64,000 bases of DNA from Saccharina japonica (GCA_008828725.1 MEHQ01002286.1:57742-121741), one strand, 5' to 3'. Counted from the stretch's first letter, positions 35,848 to 48,638 are shown. The notes: generated by a model from the sequence alone, not told the origin. Program-made: numbers and translations.

Positions 35848-36110
35848 GAGTTTTATTTCCAAACGACACCAACTGTCGAAGGGCGCCTGTTACAGCGCGG
35901 GTAGGTCCAGTTCGACGAAGAAGGTCGACGAGACAACAAAGTGCTGAAACCTTATCGCAATCAAAATTCAAGGCACGTGCCGTACGGGGCGGGGAAGGGA
36001 GAGACGAGCCTCCCACGAACGTAATTGTCCCTGCGTATCTGCTTTTTTACGGCTATGATAGGAACGAGAGAGAAAAGAAGGGCGAAGACAATGAATGGGA
36101 TGTAAACAAA
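35848..36110 (+). repeat. Dispersed repeat (family Q), copy 4
   Basis: Aligns with 15027-15290 (GCGCGGGTAGGTCCAGTTCG, GTCGACGAGACAACAAA, CGTGCCGTACGGGGCGGGGA, GAGAGAAAAGAAGGGCGAA). A frame of 100 codons at 35811-36113 lies wholly inside the repeat and is not conserved in the other copies. Confidence 0.7.
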
Positions 36111-37267
36111 TAAGTTCGAAGTAGCATGTGTACATGCGTACATATTGAATGGACATTTCGCGATTGCAAGATTCAACCATCGTTATCTCGTCAACAGGGC
36201 AGGAGCTCACCCACAAGTACTACTGCATGCAGTAAAACGTGATACTATATCCCGACGTATACATTGCACAGCATCAGCATAGCCATCATCACACGCCCTG
36301 CGCTTTTCTTTGTGTGACCCGGAATTTTTCAGACGCTGCAAACTGGATGGATGCGGCAGGCGTGGACAGCAAGATAACCAACATACCACTCATCATGCTG
36401 ACCCGAGATATAATAACCATTTCGAAGCCATGTAAATGTAAAAACGTTCCTAATATTTTGAGTGGTAAACATGAACTTACACTTGACTTACATACTACTA
36501 ATAACTAGGATTGGATACAAAGGACACGCGAGAACGACTTGCCATTAGACGTACATAACTGAGTACCAACTACTATATATAAGGTTTGATTCACAAGCAC
36601 CATATATATTTTAACATGGTATGTACCCTCTGATATATAGAACAAGCACGCCCAACTATGAGCGTGTCTGGCGTATCACACGGCTTGCAAAGTACAATAA
36701 CAATAAAAATAGTTGAATTTCCACCGTTCAATCGGTCGTGCTCACAGCTGACGTGTTTTTACATTTTTACTAAAACAGATCCGATCCTCACTCAGCTGTC
36801 TCGCTCGGTATATTCTCCCACCTCGCAGCCGCTATCCGCAGCGTGAAATTTTATAGGTGACCACAACATTTATTTGCTTGTTTGCGACCGATCCTGGAGT
36901 TATTTTGTTACGCCGATTCGGACATCGATATTTGTATTTCTTGTGCCGGCGAGCCTTTTTTCCCCTTTGTGTGTGTGTCATTTTTTTGTACGTACCATGT
37001 TGTCGTCGAACGTCTCTCTATCTGTCGCAAGCACGGTACAGTAGTCCATTGGCCCTGCATAAAGCGGCGCAAAGCAAGTAAGTACGTACGTGCTGATGAG
37101 AGCGCGGCAACGCAAAAGCCAGCAGACACAGTAACAACAGTTGACGAGACCAAAAGCACGTCGTCGAGCATTATTTTTCCACGCAGCCCTATCTGTGTCA
37201 AAACGAACGAAGACATCGAAATCTATCCGGCCTGCAAACAAAACAACCGTACTCGTACAAACATACC
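36111..37267. other. Intergenic, unassigned frames
   Basis: A 140-codon frame at 36882-37304 (Cys- and Phe-rich N-terminus, Thr/Ser-rich C-terminus) ends inside the P2 element, so at least its end is transposon sequence. No domain recognised. Confidence 0.4.
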
Positions 37268-37752
37268 GTTCAGGATAGATTCGGGTAATTGTCAATTGAC
37301 GTGATGTCTTTGGTTGGCTGTTCTTTTTCACTGTGTGCCCGCGGACTGTCATTCCGGCAGCACTTCAGACAGCAGCTGCGTGCTCCATCTTGTTCCCACG
37401 CCTACCGTGTGTTTTTGTACAGACAGCACTTCAGACAGTAGTTACGCTGTAGTCGGCAAATTCATTGGTAAAGAGTGGGAGGGAGGGGGGGGGGGCGATG
37501 CTGCTGTAGTCGAATGGAGATTGCAGGCGTGTAGTTCAGTTTTGGACACGCATAACATGCTGTAGGGATTTTAGGTGTACCTCTTCGGACTGGTGTATCC
37601 TTTCCCTGCTATGATAAGTGTGCGTGTTCTTTAGGATTCTCTGATGGCTCTACGTTAGCACTTTTGTGACCACGGGCTGTGATCTTGCTAGATCAGACTA
37701 TAGGGATTAGCAACTGAAACGAGTTTAATGTGAAGACAACAACAACAACAAC
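37268..37752 (+). mobile_element. (CAA)n-tailed element (family P), 5'-truncated copy P2
   Basis: About 470 bp of P-family sequence starting at GTTCAGGATAGATTCGGGTA and ending GAGTTTAATGTGAAGACAAC with an AAC tail at 37736-37752. It includes the 61-residue frame (ADCHSGSTSDSSCVLH) seen again at 56461 and 58382. The 5' break point differs from P1, while the 3' junction is the same. Confidence 0.8.
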
Positions 37753-38005
37753 ATCTTACTAGGAGGAGCTCTTGGCATGTATTTGCAAGTCGCCAGTTTG
37801 CCTCGACGATTAATCGTGGACATCTCTGTGCGCTCCACACGCAGTTTGTATGTTTTTGCTTGTGAGCGAGCGTATAGCGGGCGGCGGAAGCCGCCCGCGG
37901 AGCGAAGTGCCTCGTAGATGATAGGAGAAGCATTATTATTACGTTTGTTTGTTTTTCAATGCAAGGATGCGATCTCCGTATGATCTGGGCGAAACGAGCC
38001 TACGT
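37753..38005. other. Spacer, no gene recognised
   Basis: Contains an imperfect GC hairpin GGCGGCGGAAGCCGCCCGCG at about 37880-37900. Nothing coding. Confidence 0.4.
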
Positions 38006-38107
38006 GTGTTTAACTCTAATTCTAAGTAATTTATCCAAAACTGCACTGCCCGTAAACCTGTGTTTAGCTCCAATTCTACGTAATTTAATGTATCCAAAAC
38101 AAGAGTG
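38006..38107 (+). repeat. Tandem dimer of a 48-55 bp unit
   Basis: The unit TGTGTTTAACTCTAATTCTA, continuing AAGTAATTTATCCAAAACTG with a GCACTGCCCG-like end, is followed by a diverged second copy from about 38060. Related phrases occur at 34590 and 27066. Confidence 0.6.
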
Positions 38108-38139
38108 CAGTCCGGAAGTGTTTTAACAGTTTCTTTTTG

Positions 38140-38305
38140 TTAACCCATTCAGAACGCAAAAACAAACCCCTCACTAATTCCAAGTACTTTGTCTCCCAAA
38201 ACGTGGGACCAGTTTTTTTATGCCCTTAAGAACTGGTCCCACGAATTCGGGCACAAACCACTTGGAATTAGAGTGTGGGATTTTTTTAAGTTCTGAATGG
38301 GTTAA
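38140..38305. mobile_element. TTAA-bounded MITE (family T), head-to-head dimer
   Basis: Outer ends are TTAACCCATTCAGAACGC (38140) and GTTCTGAATGGGTTAA (to 38305). Two inverted units meet at about 38220 around GTGGGACCAGTTTTTTTATG and CCCTTAAGAACTGGTCCCAC. Each unit carries the CACTAATTCCAAGT or CTTGGAATTAGAGTG interior. Either nested insertion or an inverted dimer. Confidence 0.7.
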
Positions 38306-40039
38306 CAGCCACTGGTCGTAAGAGAGGCTCGAACATTCTAGAAGGGCTGGTCACATGAAACAAAAGTTTGAAAGCAGGAAACAATTATTAATAGTAAGGC
38401 TTGGCACTGACACATTATGAACTGGCAGTAGCAATCGTTTACTGGCAGGGCAAATATAGCGATTGACCCGCCCAGTACATTCGCCCGTAGATTTTATATT
38501 ACGTATATATACGCCCAACAAAAACGCCATCTTAAAGTACGGAACCCCACGAAAGGCGTTTCGGAACGAGCGAGGAAAAACAAGAGGCCTGCATACAACC
38601 CCTTATACATACACATACGTATACTGGTTGATTTGGACGACAGTGTGATCGCTACTGGCTGAGTCAGCCAGTGCCTAAGTAGTTCTACTGTAGTAAAACT
38701 GCAACACCAACTTCCATAATAAAAAAACTGCCGACATAAAAACGGCAATCCCGATACCGAACCTCTCAATCTCGATTCGAGTACGCGTACATATATCCCA
38801 AAAATAAACCGAGACAAAACAGCAACCACAGGAAGAGAAAAGTTCAACAAAAGTGTGAGTACGTTGTTATTAAAACCTTCTGACAGAATTAACAACACCG
38901 TCTTCACATAAATATCGTCCCGCCCGATAGCACAGGCCCCCCTATTGTGTACCTGGTACTCTGTAAGGGGAACTACTGCTGTAAGTCGGATGTGAATTCT
39001 TCAAATACTTTCCAAAAAACGTATCATCGCGCACACTGAAAACTCCTGCAAAGAGTACTATCATACACCCACAAAACAAAATACTGTACCCCAAAACCAC
39101 GCACAAAAACCCCCCGATAGTTAAATCGTCACAAGTTCATCACAACAAAGGCACGGTCAAAACACAACTTCTCATCGTGCAACGGTTCAATGCGAAATCG
39201 GAATGCTGCTCTGCCGACAGTACGCGTTAACCGCGTCGACAGCGGTCGACAGTACCCCGCGCTCTTGTAGTCAATCTCGTAGCTCCCCGTTGGACACACG
39301 CTCTAGACATCCGCGTCCCAGAAGAAAACCATAGGCAAGACACAGACGCGCATGAACGCTCCACCAGAGACAGGCCTCCGATCGGTAGGCATCCGTGCAT
39401 AGTCCACATCATATTATGATATAGCTCCAACTGAACTCCACGACCTTCTATAAGGAGGTCTCCCTCGTGGTATCGAGTACAGCTACTATCCCCTCCCTGC
39501 TCGGTAGACGACGAAATATTCAGCGCATGGTTGACAGTTACCCTAAAATATATGTAGTATATTTTAATCAAACTCCCATGTCATTATAAATGATATGCCG
39601 TAACCGAAAGGTGGCATGTTACTACTGTTGTTGCAGCTGTTAGGAACAGCATTCTGAGTTCATTCTACAGAAGTCAGCAAAGTGCTAAATATCAGGTACC
39701 AGTACACCAGGTGCATATCACTATAATACTTGTCTATCCAATGCGAGTATATCATATCAAACAAGTGACCCAAACATATATCATCTAGTGATAACGTCCT
39801 ACAAACACTAAATGCCCCAACGATACAAATCTGCTTCTGCAGTCAATTCGAATCAAACGACCTAAACCAAAACCCATCCACTACTGCTGATGTAGTCAAT
39901 TATGGGTACTGAACGACCCCAATCCCACCGGTAAACTTTCGCCTGCTGCTGTTTGTCCCACGGATGCGACGCTTGTCTTCTATCGCGGCTGCACGTCGCC
40001 GCGGCATGGACTACATATCGCAAAGCCGGATGGTGAGGG
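38306..40039. other. Intergenic, no gene recognised
   Basis: Minus-strand frames of 137 codons (38494-38907) and 114 codons (39227-39571) show no domain that I recognise. No repeats of the other families seen. Confidence 0.4.
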
Positions 40040-40502
40040 AGCCGTTTGACTCGTTGAGTCCCGCGGGACGTCCCACGGGCACGCTAATTCCACGGGACGT
40101 CCAACGAGTCGACCTGTGGAATATCCCGTGGGGACCACAATCACATGGACAGTCCCATGGTATTGAAATCTCAATAATCCCATGGGACATGCCATGGATG
40201 GGATTGATCGATGGGGTGTTTCATTGGGCGTCCCATGGGCCTTCCAATGAGTCTTCCCATGACGTAGGTCGTTCCATAGGTCTCCTGGGACATCCTATGG
40301 GATCAATTGGTTAACCCATGATTTACCGCATAGGTTATCCCATCGGTCTTCTCATGCGACCACCCGTGGGTCATCCCATAGTTTGCGGAGGGCACGCCAC
40401 AGGTCGTCCTGTGGGTCGTCCCATGAGACGATCCATGGCATGCGTTGCATTGCCCATAGGACGACCCATGGGACGACCCGTGGGAACATATTTCACCCAT
40501 GG
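40040..40502 (+). repeat. CATGGGA-word tract preceding the 2-kb duplication
   Basis: Dense TCCCATGGGAC/GACGACCCATGGG words, as in 5940-7200, but I could not align it co-linearly with copies A or B. Here the favoured spacer is GACGA or GTCGT rather than GACTT. It may be a second subfamily. Confidence 0.7.
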
Positions 40503-42490
40503 CAAGTCCCGTGGGATGATAGTGTGCTCATGGGACGACCCATGGGATGAAATAATAACCGTGGGACGACCCTCGGTGTGTTGTCGCACGAACGTGAATT
40601 CAATTAATAGGGTTCGATATTTTCCCCCCTTAAAGTTCGCAATTAATTGACCGTTTACTGCTTTGCGCTATTATGTTTCATTTGACGATGCGTAACCGTT
40701 CACGGTTCGTGCTTCGCGCTCACGGCCTTCGGCGGATCCTGCGGAGGGCTGATTATATTTCTGCACCTTGTGGGTGCGGGCAGGGTGCCAAAGGGGACCA
40801 AGTCCGGGTGAGATTAAGTCTGAGTGGGATCAGGGAAACAGATTGTTGGATCATCAGTCAATTTTCTAGAACAATATTATTCCGAGCTCCTCTAAACATG
40901 GCTAATCTGTACTGTGATATAGTGCCCATGGGATGGTTTACGTGGTATTGGATACAATTAGTTTACCTCTCAAGGGATGGTATGGTATCGTGGGATGCCC
41001 CACGGGCCGTCCGGTGGGATGATTGAAATGCCATATGGGGTTGCCCCATGGGACGCAACTATATCCCATGGGACAAGCCTTGCGTAGCATTTTACCCTGC
41101 ATTGTCCATCCTATGAGATGCCCTATGGGACGTCCAATTCGGACGTCCCATAGGTCGTCTCATGGAACTCCTACAGTAGAGCGATATGGGATGTCCCATC
41201 GGAATTTCTGTATGTCGTTCCATACGTAATCCCATGCACCCCATGGGATGACCCATGGCACGACCTGTGGGACGTCCATGGGACCGCCCACGGGCCATCC
41301 CATGGGTATACCCATGATACTCATGGGATGACCAATGGGAAGTCCCATAGCAAGATCTATGTGACTACCCATGGGACTACTCATGAGACGTCGTCCCATG
41401 GTCGTCCCATGGGACGTTCCATGATAATCCAAGAAATATAGTTAATCGGACTCGTTGGGCAAAGGGTGCATCGGATGGGTAGCTGCAGCGTCAGAACCCA
41501 AGTCAAATCGTCAGGTAACGAATCACGCACTTTTGCACCATGTCTGCGAGCAGAACAATGCCATGAAATCCTCCTGCGGGATTCTTCTCAGCGAAAATAA
41601 GAGTGTATAAAACAACGTCAGGATCGATTTCTAGTCGATCCTTCTTCCTCGAGTTTCTGTGGGTCGGGATAACCTCAAAATATATGTACAGCGTACTGCC
41701 TGACGCATGGCGTCAAATCACATCGTGCCATATACATTGAGTTGTCTATACAAGCACACTTGCTGTTTTGGCAACACAGACCAACCCCTTTTATCAACAT
41801 TATTCGTACCTAACTTGAGTAGACAAGGCAGTACGTGAAACATGCCATCCAAAGTCGATAGGGACTTTCCAACGTATACTTTATGCACTGCTGTAGAATT
41901 AAGCTATGTATCAACCCCCGCCCCCCGTTATTGTTCAAGCAAGATATGGGTTACCAAACATCGACTGAATATTCATAGCGGTACGGATAGCATTCATCCA
42001 CGAAATTCGCAGTGGTTTCCCAGCAACTGGAAACAAAAATACGGTATACCAGTAAACCGCAGGCTAACACCTCATGCACTGCTGTAGGATCATTTGCAAG
42101 GCTGAAAACATCGCGCACTGCTGAAGACTCGACACATCACAAAACCGCCCGTGATTCGTCAAGCAAAGCTGCGGTAGGGTTTCCATCGTATGACATAAAA
42201 TGCACTGCTGTTAAGTACCAGGTACACGACGACGACACCCCTCGCTCGAACGCATCGGCCAAACACGAGACAACCACAAGAATAAGACAAAGCAGATCCA
42301 CTCCATCGGCAATATGGTAGGCCATACCGGGAAATATATAATATGCCTGGTTCCCACAACGAAATGGGGAAACTCCCTGTCCCATCTCACTGCCCATCCA
42401 GCCGCTTGCTGCTGGTGCTGGTGCTGGTGTTTCCCTTCATGTGGTGCTCCTCATCTCCCGTTTTCCCAATACCCCCCCCCCCAACCGCAC
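40503..42490 (+). repeat. 2-kb direct duplication, copy 1
   Basis: Co-linear with 43084-45000 from CAAGTCCCGTGGGATGATAG onward, including a CATGGGA tract (40920-41430), GTTAATCGGACTCGTTGGGC, CAACCCCCGCCCCCCGTTAT and the end GTGGTGCTCCTCATCTCCCG. Copy 1 has small extra pieces, for example near 41130-41190 and 41385-41410. Inside it the words TGCACTGCTGTAG and CGTGATTCGTCAAGCAA repeat at about 200-bp spacing. Its 3' end (42382-42490) also matches the last bases of the window in inverted orientation. Confidence 0.85.
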
Positions 42491-42496
42491 CACGCC

Positions 42497-42997
42497 GGTG
42501 GGTTGGCGTCGGTTGGCAACGACGCTGTAAAACACGCCACTCGCTGCGTGAGCTAGACAACCAGGGTGCCGTTTTTTTTTGTAATTTTTTTGGCGGTCAC
42601 CAAAGCTGGCGGTCGAGTAGATCATTTGTGCGGGGTGGAGAACCTTTGTCCCGCACAAGGGGAATGGTCGTATCACGTAGTGTTAATATGGTAAGGCGTC
42701 CGCGAGGCAGTTACATAGTAAAACCCATTGCTGTCTCCGGAAGTGGCCACACCAGAAATTAAATTAACTCATTGAAGCTGTCGTCCATATGCAAGTCCGC
42801 CTCAGAGGCGGTTCTTAGCAGGATGCAGCTCACCCTCCATGCGACTCGCCCAATACCTCACGGCGTTTCGCGCTTGGTGCAAGCAATGTCTGCCTGGTTG
42901 GTGAAAACCCAACGCGCTCCGTCCCGGCATTGTAGGGATGCGAGGGTCTATGGTCATATGACTACGGCCGTGCACAACATGAGTACACCCCCCCATA
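42497..42997 (+). repeat. IR4 right copy between the two 2-kb duplicates
   Basis: Reverse complement of 22793-23296. It starts GGGTTGGCGTCGGTTGGCAA and ends CACAACATGAGTACACCCCC. It follows the homopolymer C run at the 3' end of duplication copy 1 and precedes copy 2, and it fuses into a longer artefactual frame at 42343-42762. Confidence 0.85.
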
Positions 42998-43083
42998 AAG
43001 GCTGATTGCTGATTGAGCTCGAGCTCATGGAGCCAGCGCGCGGCGAGAATTGCCCCTCGGGGCAATACCGAGGTCCCACCGCA

Positions 43084-45000
43084 GCAAGTCCCGTGGGATG
43101 ATAGTGTGCTCATGGGACGACCCATGGGATGAAATAATAACCGTGGGACGACCCTCGGTGTGTTGTCGCACGAACGTGAATTCAATTAATAGGGTTCGAT
43201 ATTTTCCCCCCTTAAAGTTCGCAATTAATTGACCGTTTACTGTTTTGCGCTATTTTGTTTCATTCGACGATGCGTAACCGTTCACGGTTCGTGCTTCGCG
43301 TTCACGGCCTCCGGTGGCTCCTGCGGAGGGCTGATTATGTTTCGGCGCCTTGTGGGTGCGGGCAAGGTGCCAAAGGGGATCAAGTCCGGGTGAGATTAGG
43401 TCTGGGTGGGATAAGGGAAACAGATGGTTAGATCAGTCAAATTTCTAGAACCATATTATTCAGAGCTCCTCTAAACATGACTAATCTGTACTGTGATATG
43501 GTGCCCATGGGATGGTTAACGTGGTATTGGATACAATATTTTACCCCCCAAGGGACGGTATGGTATCGTGGGATGCACCATGGGGATGATTTAAATGCCC
43601 CATGGGGTTCCCATGGGACGCAAATGTATCCTATGGGGCAAGCCTTGCGTAGCATTTCACCCTGTATTGTCCATCCCATGAGATGTTTTATGGGACGTCC
43701 AATTCGGACGTCCCATCGTCTCATGGGACGCCTAGAGCGGCCTATGGGATGTCCCATCGGAATTTCTGTATGCCGTTCCATACCTAATCCCATGCACCCC
43801 ATGAGATGACCCATGGCACGACCTGTGGGACGTCCATGGGACCGCCCACGGGCCACCCCATGGGTATACCCATGGACTCATGGGATGACCAATGGGAAGC
43901 CCCACAGCAAGATCTACGTGACTACCCATGGGACTACTCATGAGACGTCGTCCCATGAGACGTTCCATGATAATCCAAGAAATACAGTTAATCGGACTCG
44001 TTGGGCAAAGGGTGCATCGGATGGGTAGCTGCAGCGTCAGAACCCAAGTAAAATCGTCAGGTAACGAATCACACACTTTTGCATCATGCCGGCGAGCAGA
44101 ATAATGCCATCAAATCCTCCCGCGGGATTCTTCTCAGCGAAAATAAGAGTGTATAAAACAACGTCAGGATCGATTTCTACTCGATCCTCCTTCCTCGAGT
44201 TTCTGTGGGTCGGGATAACCTCAAAATATATGTATAGCGTACTGCCTGACGCATCATATACATTGAGCTGTCTATGCAAGCACACTTGCTGTTTTGGCAA
44301 CACAGACCAACTCCTTTTTATCAACATTACTCGTATTCAACTTGAGTATACAAGGCAGTACGTGAAACATACCATCCAAAGTGGATAGGGACTTTCCAAC
44401 GTATACTTCATGCACTGCTGTAAAGTTAAGCTATGTTTCAACCCCCGCCCCCCGTTATTGTTCAAGCAAGATATGGGTTACCAAACAGCGACTGAATATT
44501 CATAGCGGTACGGGTAGCATTCATCCACGAAATTCGCAGTGGTTTCCCAGCAACTGGAAAAAAAATACGGTATACCAGTAAACCGCAGGCTAACACCTCA
44601 TGCACTGCTGTAGAATCATTTGCGAGACTGAAAACATCGTGCACTGCTGAAGTCTCGACACATCACAAAACCGCCCGTGATTCGTCAAGCAAAGCTGCGG
44701 AAGGGTTTCCATCGTATGACGTAAAATTCACTCCTGTTAAGTACCAAGTACACCACGACGACACCCCTCGCTCGAACGCACCGGCCAAGACACGAGACAA
44801 CCACAAGAATAAGACAAAGCAGATTCACTACATCGGCAATATCGTAGGCCACACTGGGAAATATATCATATGCCTGTTTCCCATAACGAAATGTGGAAAC
44901 TCCCTGTCTCATCTCACTGCCAATCCAGCTGATTGCTGGTGCTGCTGGTGCTGGTGTTTCCCTTCATGTGGTGCTCCTCATCTCCCGTTTCCCCAATACT
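43084..45000 (+). repeat. 2-kb direct duplication, copy 2
   Basis: Direct copy of 40503-42490 with a few per cent divergence and small deletions. It continues past the C-rich junction (CCACCCGCACCACGCC) into the 0.8-kb tandem unit, whereas copy 1 switches there into the IR4 segment. Confidence 0.85.
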
Positions 45001-46570
45001 CCTCCCCCCACCCGCACCACGCCAACATCCCTGGAAACCCGGTGCCATCCTAGCCCCTGTCGGCTTCCCCGGATCGAATGGGCGGGTTAATATCCCCTTC
45101 TGGCAGCCCAAGCTCATTTGCCGCGACGACCTCGTTACCTCCACTTCCACCCCCAAGCCCCCCTGCTGCGATGTCCTCCTCAATGCTGGCTCCACCTCCC
45201 CACTCTCGTTGATGTGGCTATTGCTGCTGCTGCTGGTGCTGCTACTCGGCGTATAAACGAGATGCGCAGACCCGGTGTTGCCAACGCACCAGTCCCCCGC
45301 CCCGGAAACCGCATGTTCCTGTGGATGCTGCTGCTTCGCTCCCACTCCTACACCATCACGACCAAGTCTGCTCCACAGTCTGTTGACGAAGCAGCTGCTG
45401 CCGCCGCACGGACAACGCCAGCGGCCGGGGCGTGGGAGGAGGTTTAGTACCCGTCACCGGCGGCAACAGCTCCTGCTACTATCGATCCCCCCTCCCCTTC
45501 TCTTGCGCACTGGCCGTCCACAACACCATCATCATATCAAAGCTCCGATCCTCTATCTCGTCGCTGGCTAGGCTGCGACATTTCCCACCAGTCTTACATG
45601 TGAAGGCCGGCACGCGGTCGAGATTACTGAAATAAGTTCCGCAACTCCTCTCGTGCAGCTGCCCTACGGGTATCCGGTCCCTTCCTGATGTCATTCAACT
45701 CCTACCTCGTATCCTTCATCTGCTGCTGAAGCTGCTCGTTCTCTGCGTCTACCCTCTGCTCCGCCCGGTGTTCGTTCGGNGAACTGAAAATGACGGTACC
45801 CCCCCCCCCCACCCGCACCACGCCAACATCCCTGGAAACCCGGTGCCATCCTTGCCCCTGTCGGCTTCCCCGGATCGAATGGGCGGGTTAATATCCCCTT
45901 CTGGCGGCCCAAGCTCATCTGCCGCGACGACCTCGTTACCTCCACTTCCACCCCCAAGCCCCCCTGCTGCGATGACCTCCTCACCGCTGGCTCCACCTCC
46001 CCACTCTCGTTGATGTGGCTATTGCTGCTGGTGGTGCTGCTACTCGGCGTGTAAACGAGATGCGCAGACCCGGTGTTGCCAACCGCACCAGTCCCCCGCC
46101 CCCGAAACCGCATGTTCCTGTGGATGCTGCTGGTTCGCTCCCACTCCTACACCATCACGACCAAGTCTGCTCTACAGTCTGCTGACGAAGCAACTGCTGC
46201 GGCCGCACGGACAACGCAAGCGGCCGGGGCGTGGGAGGAGGTTTAGTACCCGTCACCGGCGGCAACAGTTCCTGCTACTGTCGACCCCCTTGTCTTGCGC
46301 ACTGGCCGTCCACAACACCATTATCATATCGAAGCTACGATCCTCTATCTCGTCGCTAGGTAGTCTGCGACATTTTCCACCAGTCTTACATGTGAAGGCC
46401 GGCACGCGGTCGAGATTTTTTTAATAAGTTCCGCTACTCCTCTCGTGCAGCTGCTCTACGGGTATCCGGTCCCTTCCTGATGTCATTTAACTCCTACCTC
46501 GTATCCTTCATCTGCTGCTGAAGCTGCTCGTTCTCTGCGTCTACCCTCTGCTCCGCCCGGTGTTCGTTCG
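45001..46570. repeat. Tandem pair of a 0.8-kb unit with transposon-like minus-strand frames
   Basis: 45003-45790 and 45800-46570 are direct copies, offset about 797 bp, starting at CACCCGCACCACGCCAACAT. Minus-strand frames at 44914-45345 and 45691-46113, and the IR3 partner at 63332, give the same Gly/Ser-rich peptide with SSRQMSLG and KGILTRPFDPGKPTGARM. Upstream on the minus strand a stop-interrupted segment with EQRVDAENEQLQQQMKD looks like a coiled coil. This is best read as a decayed transposon coding region. An unknown base at 45780 marks the junction between the units. Confidence 0.75.
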
Positions 46571-46979
46571 GGTCGTTCCGGCAACGACTGTTACACGTTG
46601 TACAGTAGAAGATTGCGTATATCGTCGCAGATGTCGTACGAATTTGACGTTTTGGAGGTGAGAGAATATGATGTTTCGCACTCCGCCCTCTCTCTGTCTC
46701 TCTCTCTATATCTCGTTCTGTCCTCTGATGAAACGAGTTTGAAGCATCTCATCCGTCTGCGGGGCGGTCAAGACATCCAAAACTTACGAACTACGAACAC
46801 ACTAGTGAAGCTCGTTTGAGGTTTGGTGCCACAAGCCGAGTATATATCTGAGAAGATCAGCTCAGGAGGACCACGAACCCCCTACATATGAGATTCACTA
46901 GCTGAGAAGCAAGTCACTAATTGAGAAGCAAGTTTCAGATAATGACGGAAGAAAATCGAGATCGATGATGCCCGGCATG

Positions 46980-47301
46980 AGGATAATGTTAGTTGAGTTA
47001 ACGAGTGACAAATACCGATCTGAGCCATGCAGTGCTGGCAGCGCTGCTGAAAGGGAGAGCCCACGAGGCGCTAGTCCAACTGCTATACGAGGCAATTGTG
47101 CTGCTGCTGGAGGCGTGGCACGATATAGGACATCACAGAAGAGATTCAACCTTGCGTCTGGATGCCTCGTGTAACTTCGGAGCGACGGGACGCAGAGGAG
47201 CTGCTGTTCATGTCGAGGTTGCCCCCTCAAGGGGTCAGCCAGACCGTCGAACGAGAGCTGGAGAACGGTGTGCATATTCCCTGGCAGTGAGTTGGGGTTA
47301 G
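46980..47301 (+). pseudogene. Possible retrotransposon gag fragment
   Basis: The plus-strand frame 47005-47301 reads HAVLAALLKGRAHEALVQ, then a later RRDSTLRLDA, which resembles the start of copia-type Gag domains (a short helix ending KGRAHE, then a helix with RD and T residues). The counterpart in the right arm is 62144-62480 (-), where the frame is shifted. The opposite-strand frame 46898-47335 is longer but has no domain. Assignment is weak. Confidence 0.3.
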
Positions 47302-47743
47302 GGTTTTGATCCTCCCCTCTCGTGCCATTTGACATTCAAGCACGACGCTATATCATCGCTACGTGGGGCGGTGCCTGAATTCAAACGCTGGACAAAGGAC
47401 GCTTAGTATTGCGCCAAAATAGTAGGGTTCTTGTATTTCTTCGTGACGAATCCAGCGCAGTACAATCCTGCAGGGGAATTGAACAAATAAAACTCGGTTC
47501 TGGTCGCAAGGGAGTGTACCCGCAAAAGTGTGCAAATGCATATGACGCGTGATACGATATAGGTAGATTTATCTTGGCAGACATATCTTCTGCATGATCG
47601 GGCTCCTTACCCCCAAATGGTCGGACGTGCATTCTCGTGTTGCAAGAGTTGTTAATTGTGCACGTAGGCCATGGTATTGGTAGTCGAGTAGAACTTTAGT
47701 TTCGTCCAAATTCAGTTTTTGGTGGGGGTGTAGAGCTCCTCAA

Positions 47744-48493
47744 GTGACTACTGACCACCCTCAGAATGGAAACATGGTTTGCCTCCACCGTAGCAGGCGT
47801 CGTACACTGCCGTGGAATTTCCTGTCGACGGCTCTCAAGAGCAAGATCGATACAAGTATACTGAACAGGTGTGCCTCGCCGAGGGAGACGTGGGATGCTC
47901 TCCCTGCGTCGTACGGCCCTCAAACCGTGGGGGCCAATTCCGACTTCGCCCGAAGCCTAAATAGTTCGTTTGTAAAGATAGCACCGGGGAGAAACCCGCT
48001 CGAGGAGATGGATAGGATCGAGGACCTTGCCGCGGAGGTGCGTGCAGTAGGCCCGACACTTGACCACCACGTGCTGTACACCCTCTTCACAGACGATCTT
48101 CCTTCCGAATTCGAGGTGGAGGCACGGAACCTGGCCTCTCGTGACAATATCGGCCGGGATGACATCGGTAGGGTTGTTCGAGAGAGGGACCACCGATTTC
48201 TTGGAAACAGGAAGGAGGGGTCCAACGCTGTCCATGATGGCCAGGATGTGTACGCCGGCGGTGGCGGCGGCGGCGGCGGTGGTCACGGTGAAGGCTGTGG
48301 TGGCGCCCACGGAATATGTGGTGATAGCCGCAAAGGAAAAGGAAGAAAGCAGGGGAATCACGGACACGGAGGTAGAGGCACCAAAGAGGGCGGTGGTGGT
48401 TCGGCCGCGACTGCCCGACAACGATGGCAGCATGTAATGGGGGCATACGCTTTGTCTTTCGGTCTGAAAAGGATCTCTTGCAAGTGCTGCTAA
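47744..48493 (+). pseudogene. Ty1/copia gag, broken copy in IR3 left arm
   Basis: An open frame of about 250 codons begins without a credible start (GTG; first ATG near 47774). It contains the Gag (UBN2-like) signature: RETWDALPASYGPQ, then EEMDRIEDLAAEVRAVG, DHHVLYTLFTDDLPSEFEVE and IGRVVRERDHRF. Gag packages element RNA in cytoplasmic particles. A Gly/His-rich stretch (YAGGGGGGGGGHGEGCGG) follows where a CCHC zinc knuckle would usually be; no proper CCHC is present. The frame stops just before the integrase fragment at 48639, with no protease. Length is shorter than usual and the 5' end is missing, so it is a relic. Overlapping frames on both strands here are shadows. Confidence 0.75.
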
Positions 48494-48638
48494 CTAACGT
48501 GTCGTACGGGCCGAATCTCCGCTATCAGTCATTGTCTTCCCCTTCCCACCCTCGTCCAAATAGCACACACGTTCGAAGGGCGGCCCACGGGGCTTAGGAT
48601 CCAACTCCCGCCAGAGCGTTCGACTATAGTTTCGTTGA

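Noticed and set aside
47957..48446. Minus-strand frames of 119-158 codons over gag
   Set aside because: Shadows of the plus-strand gag frame; only the plus strand contains the Gag signature.
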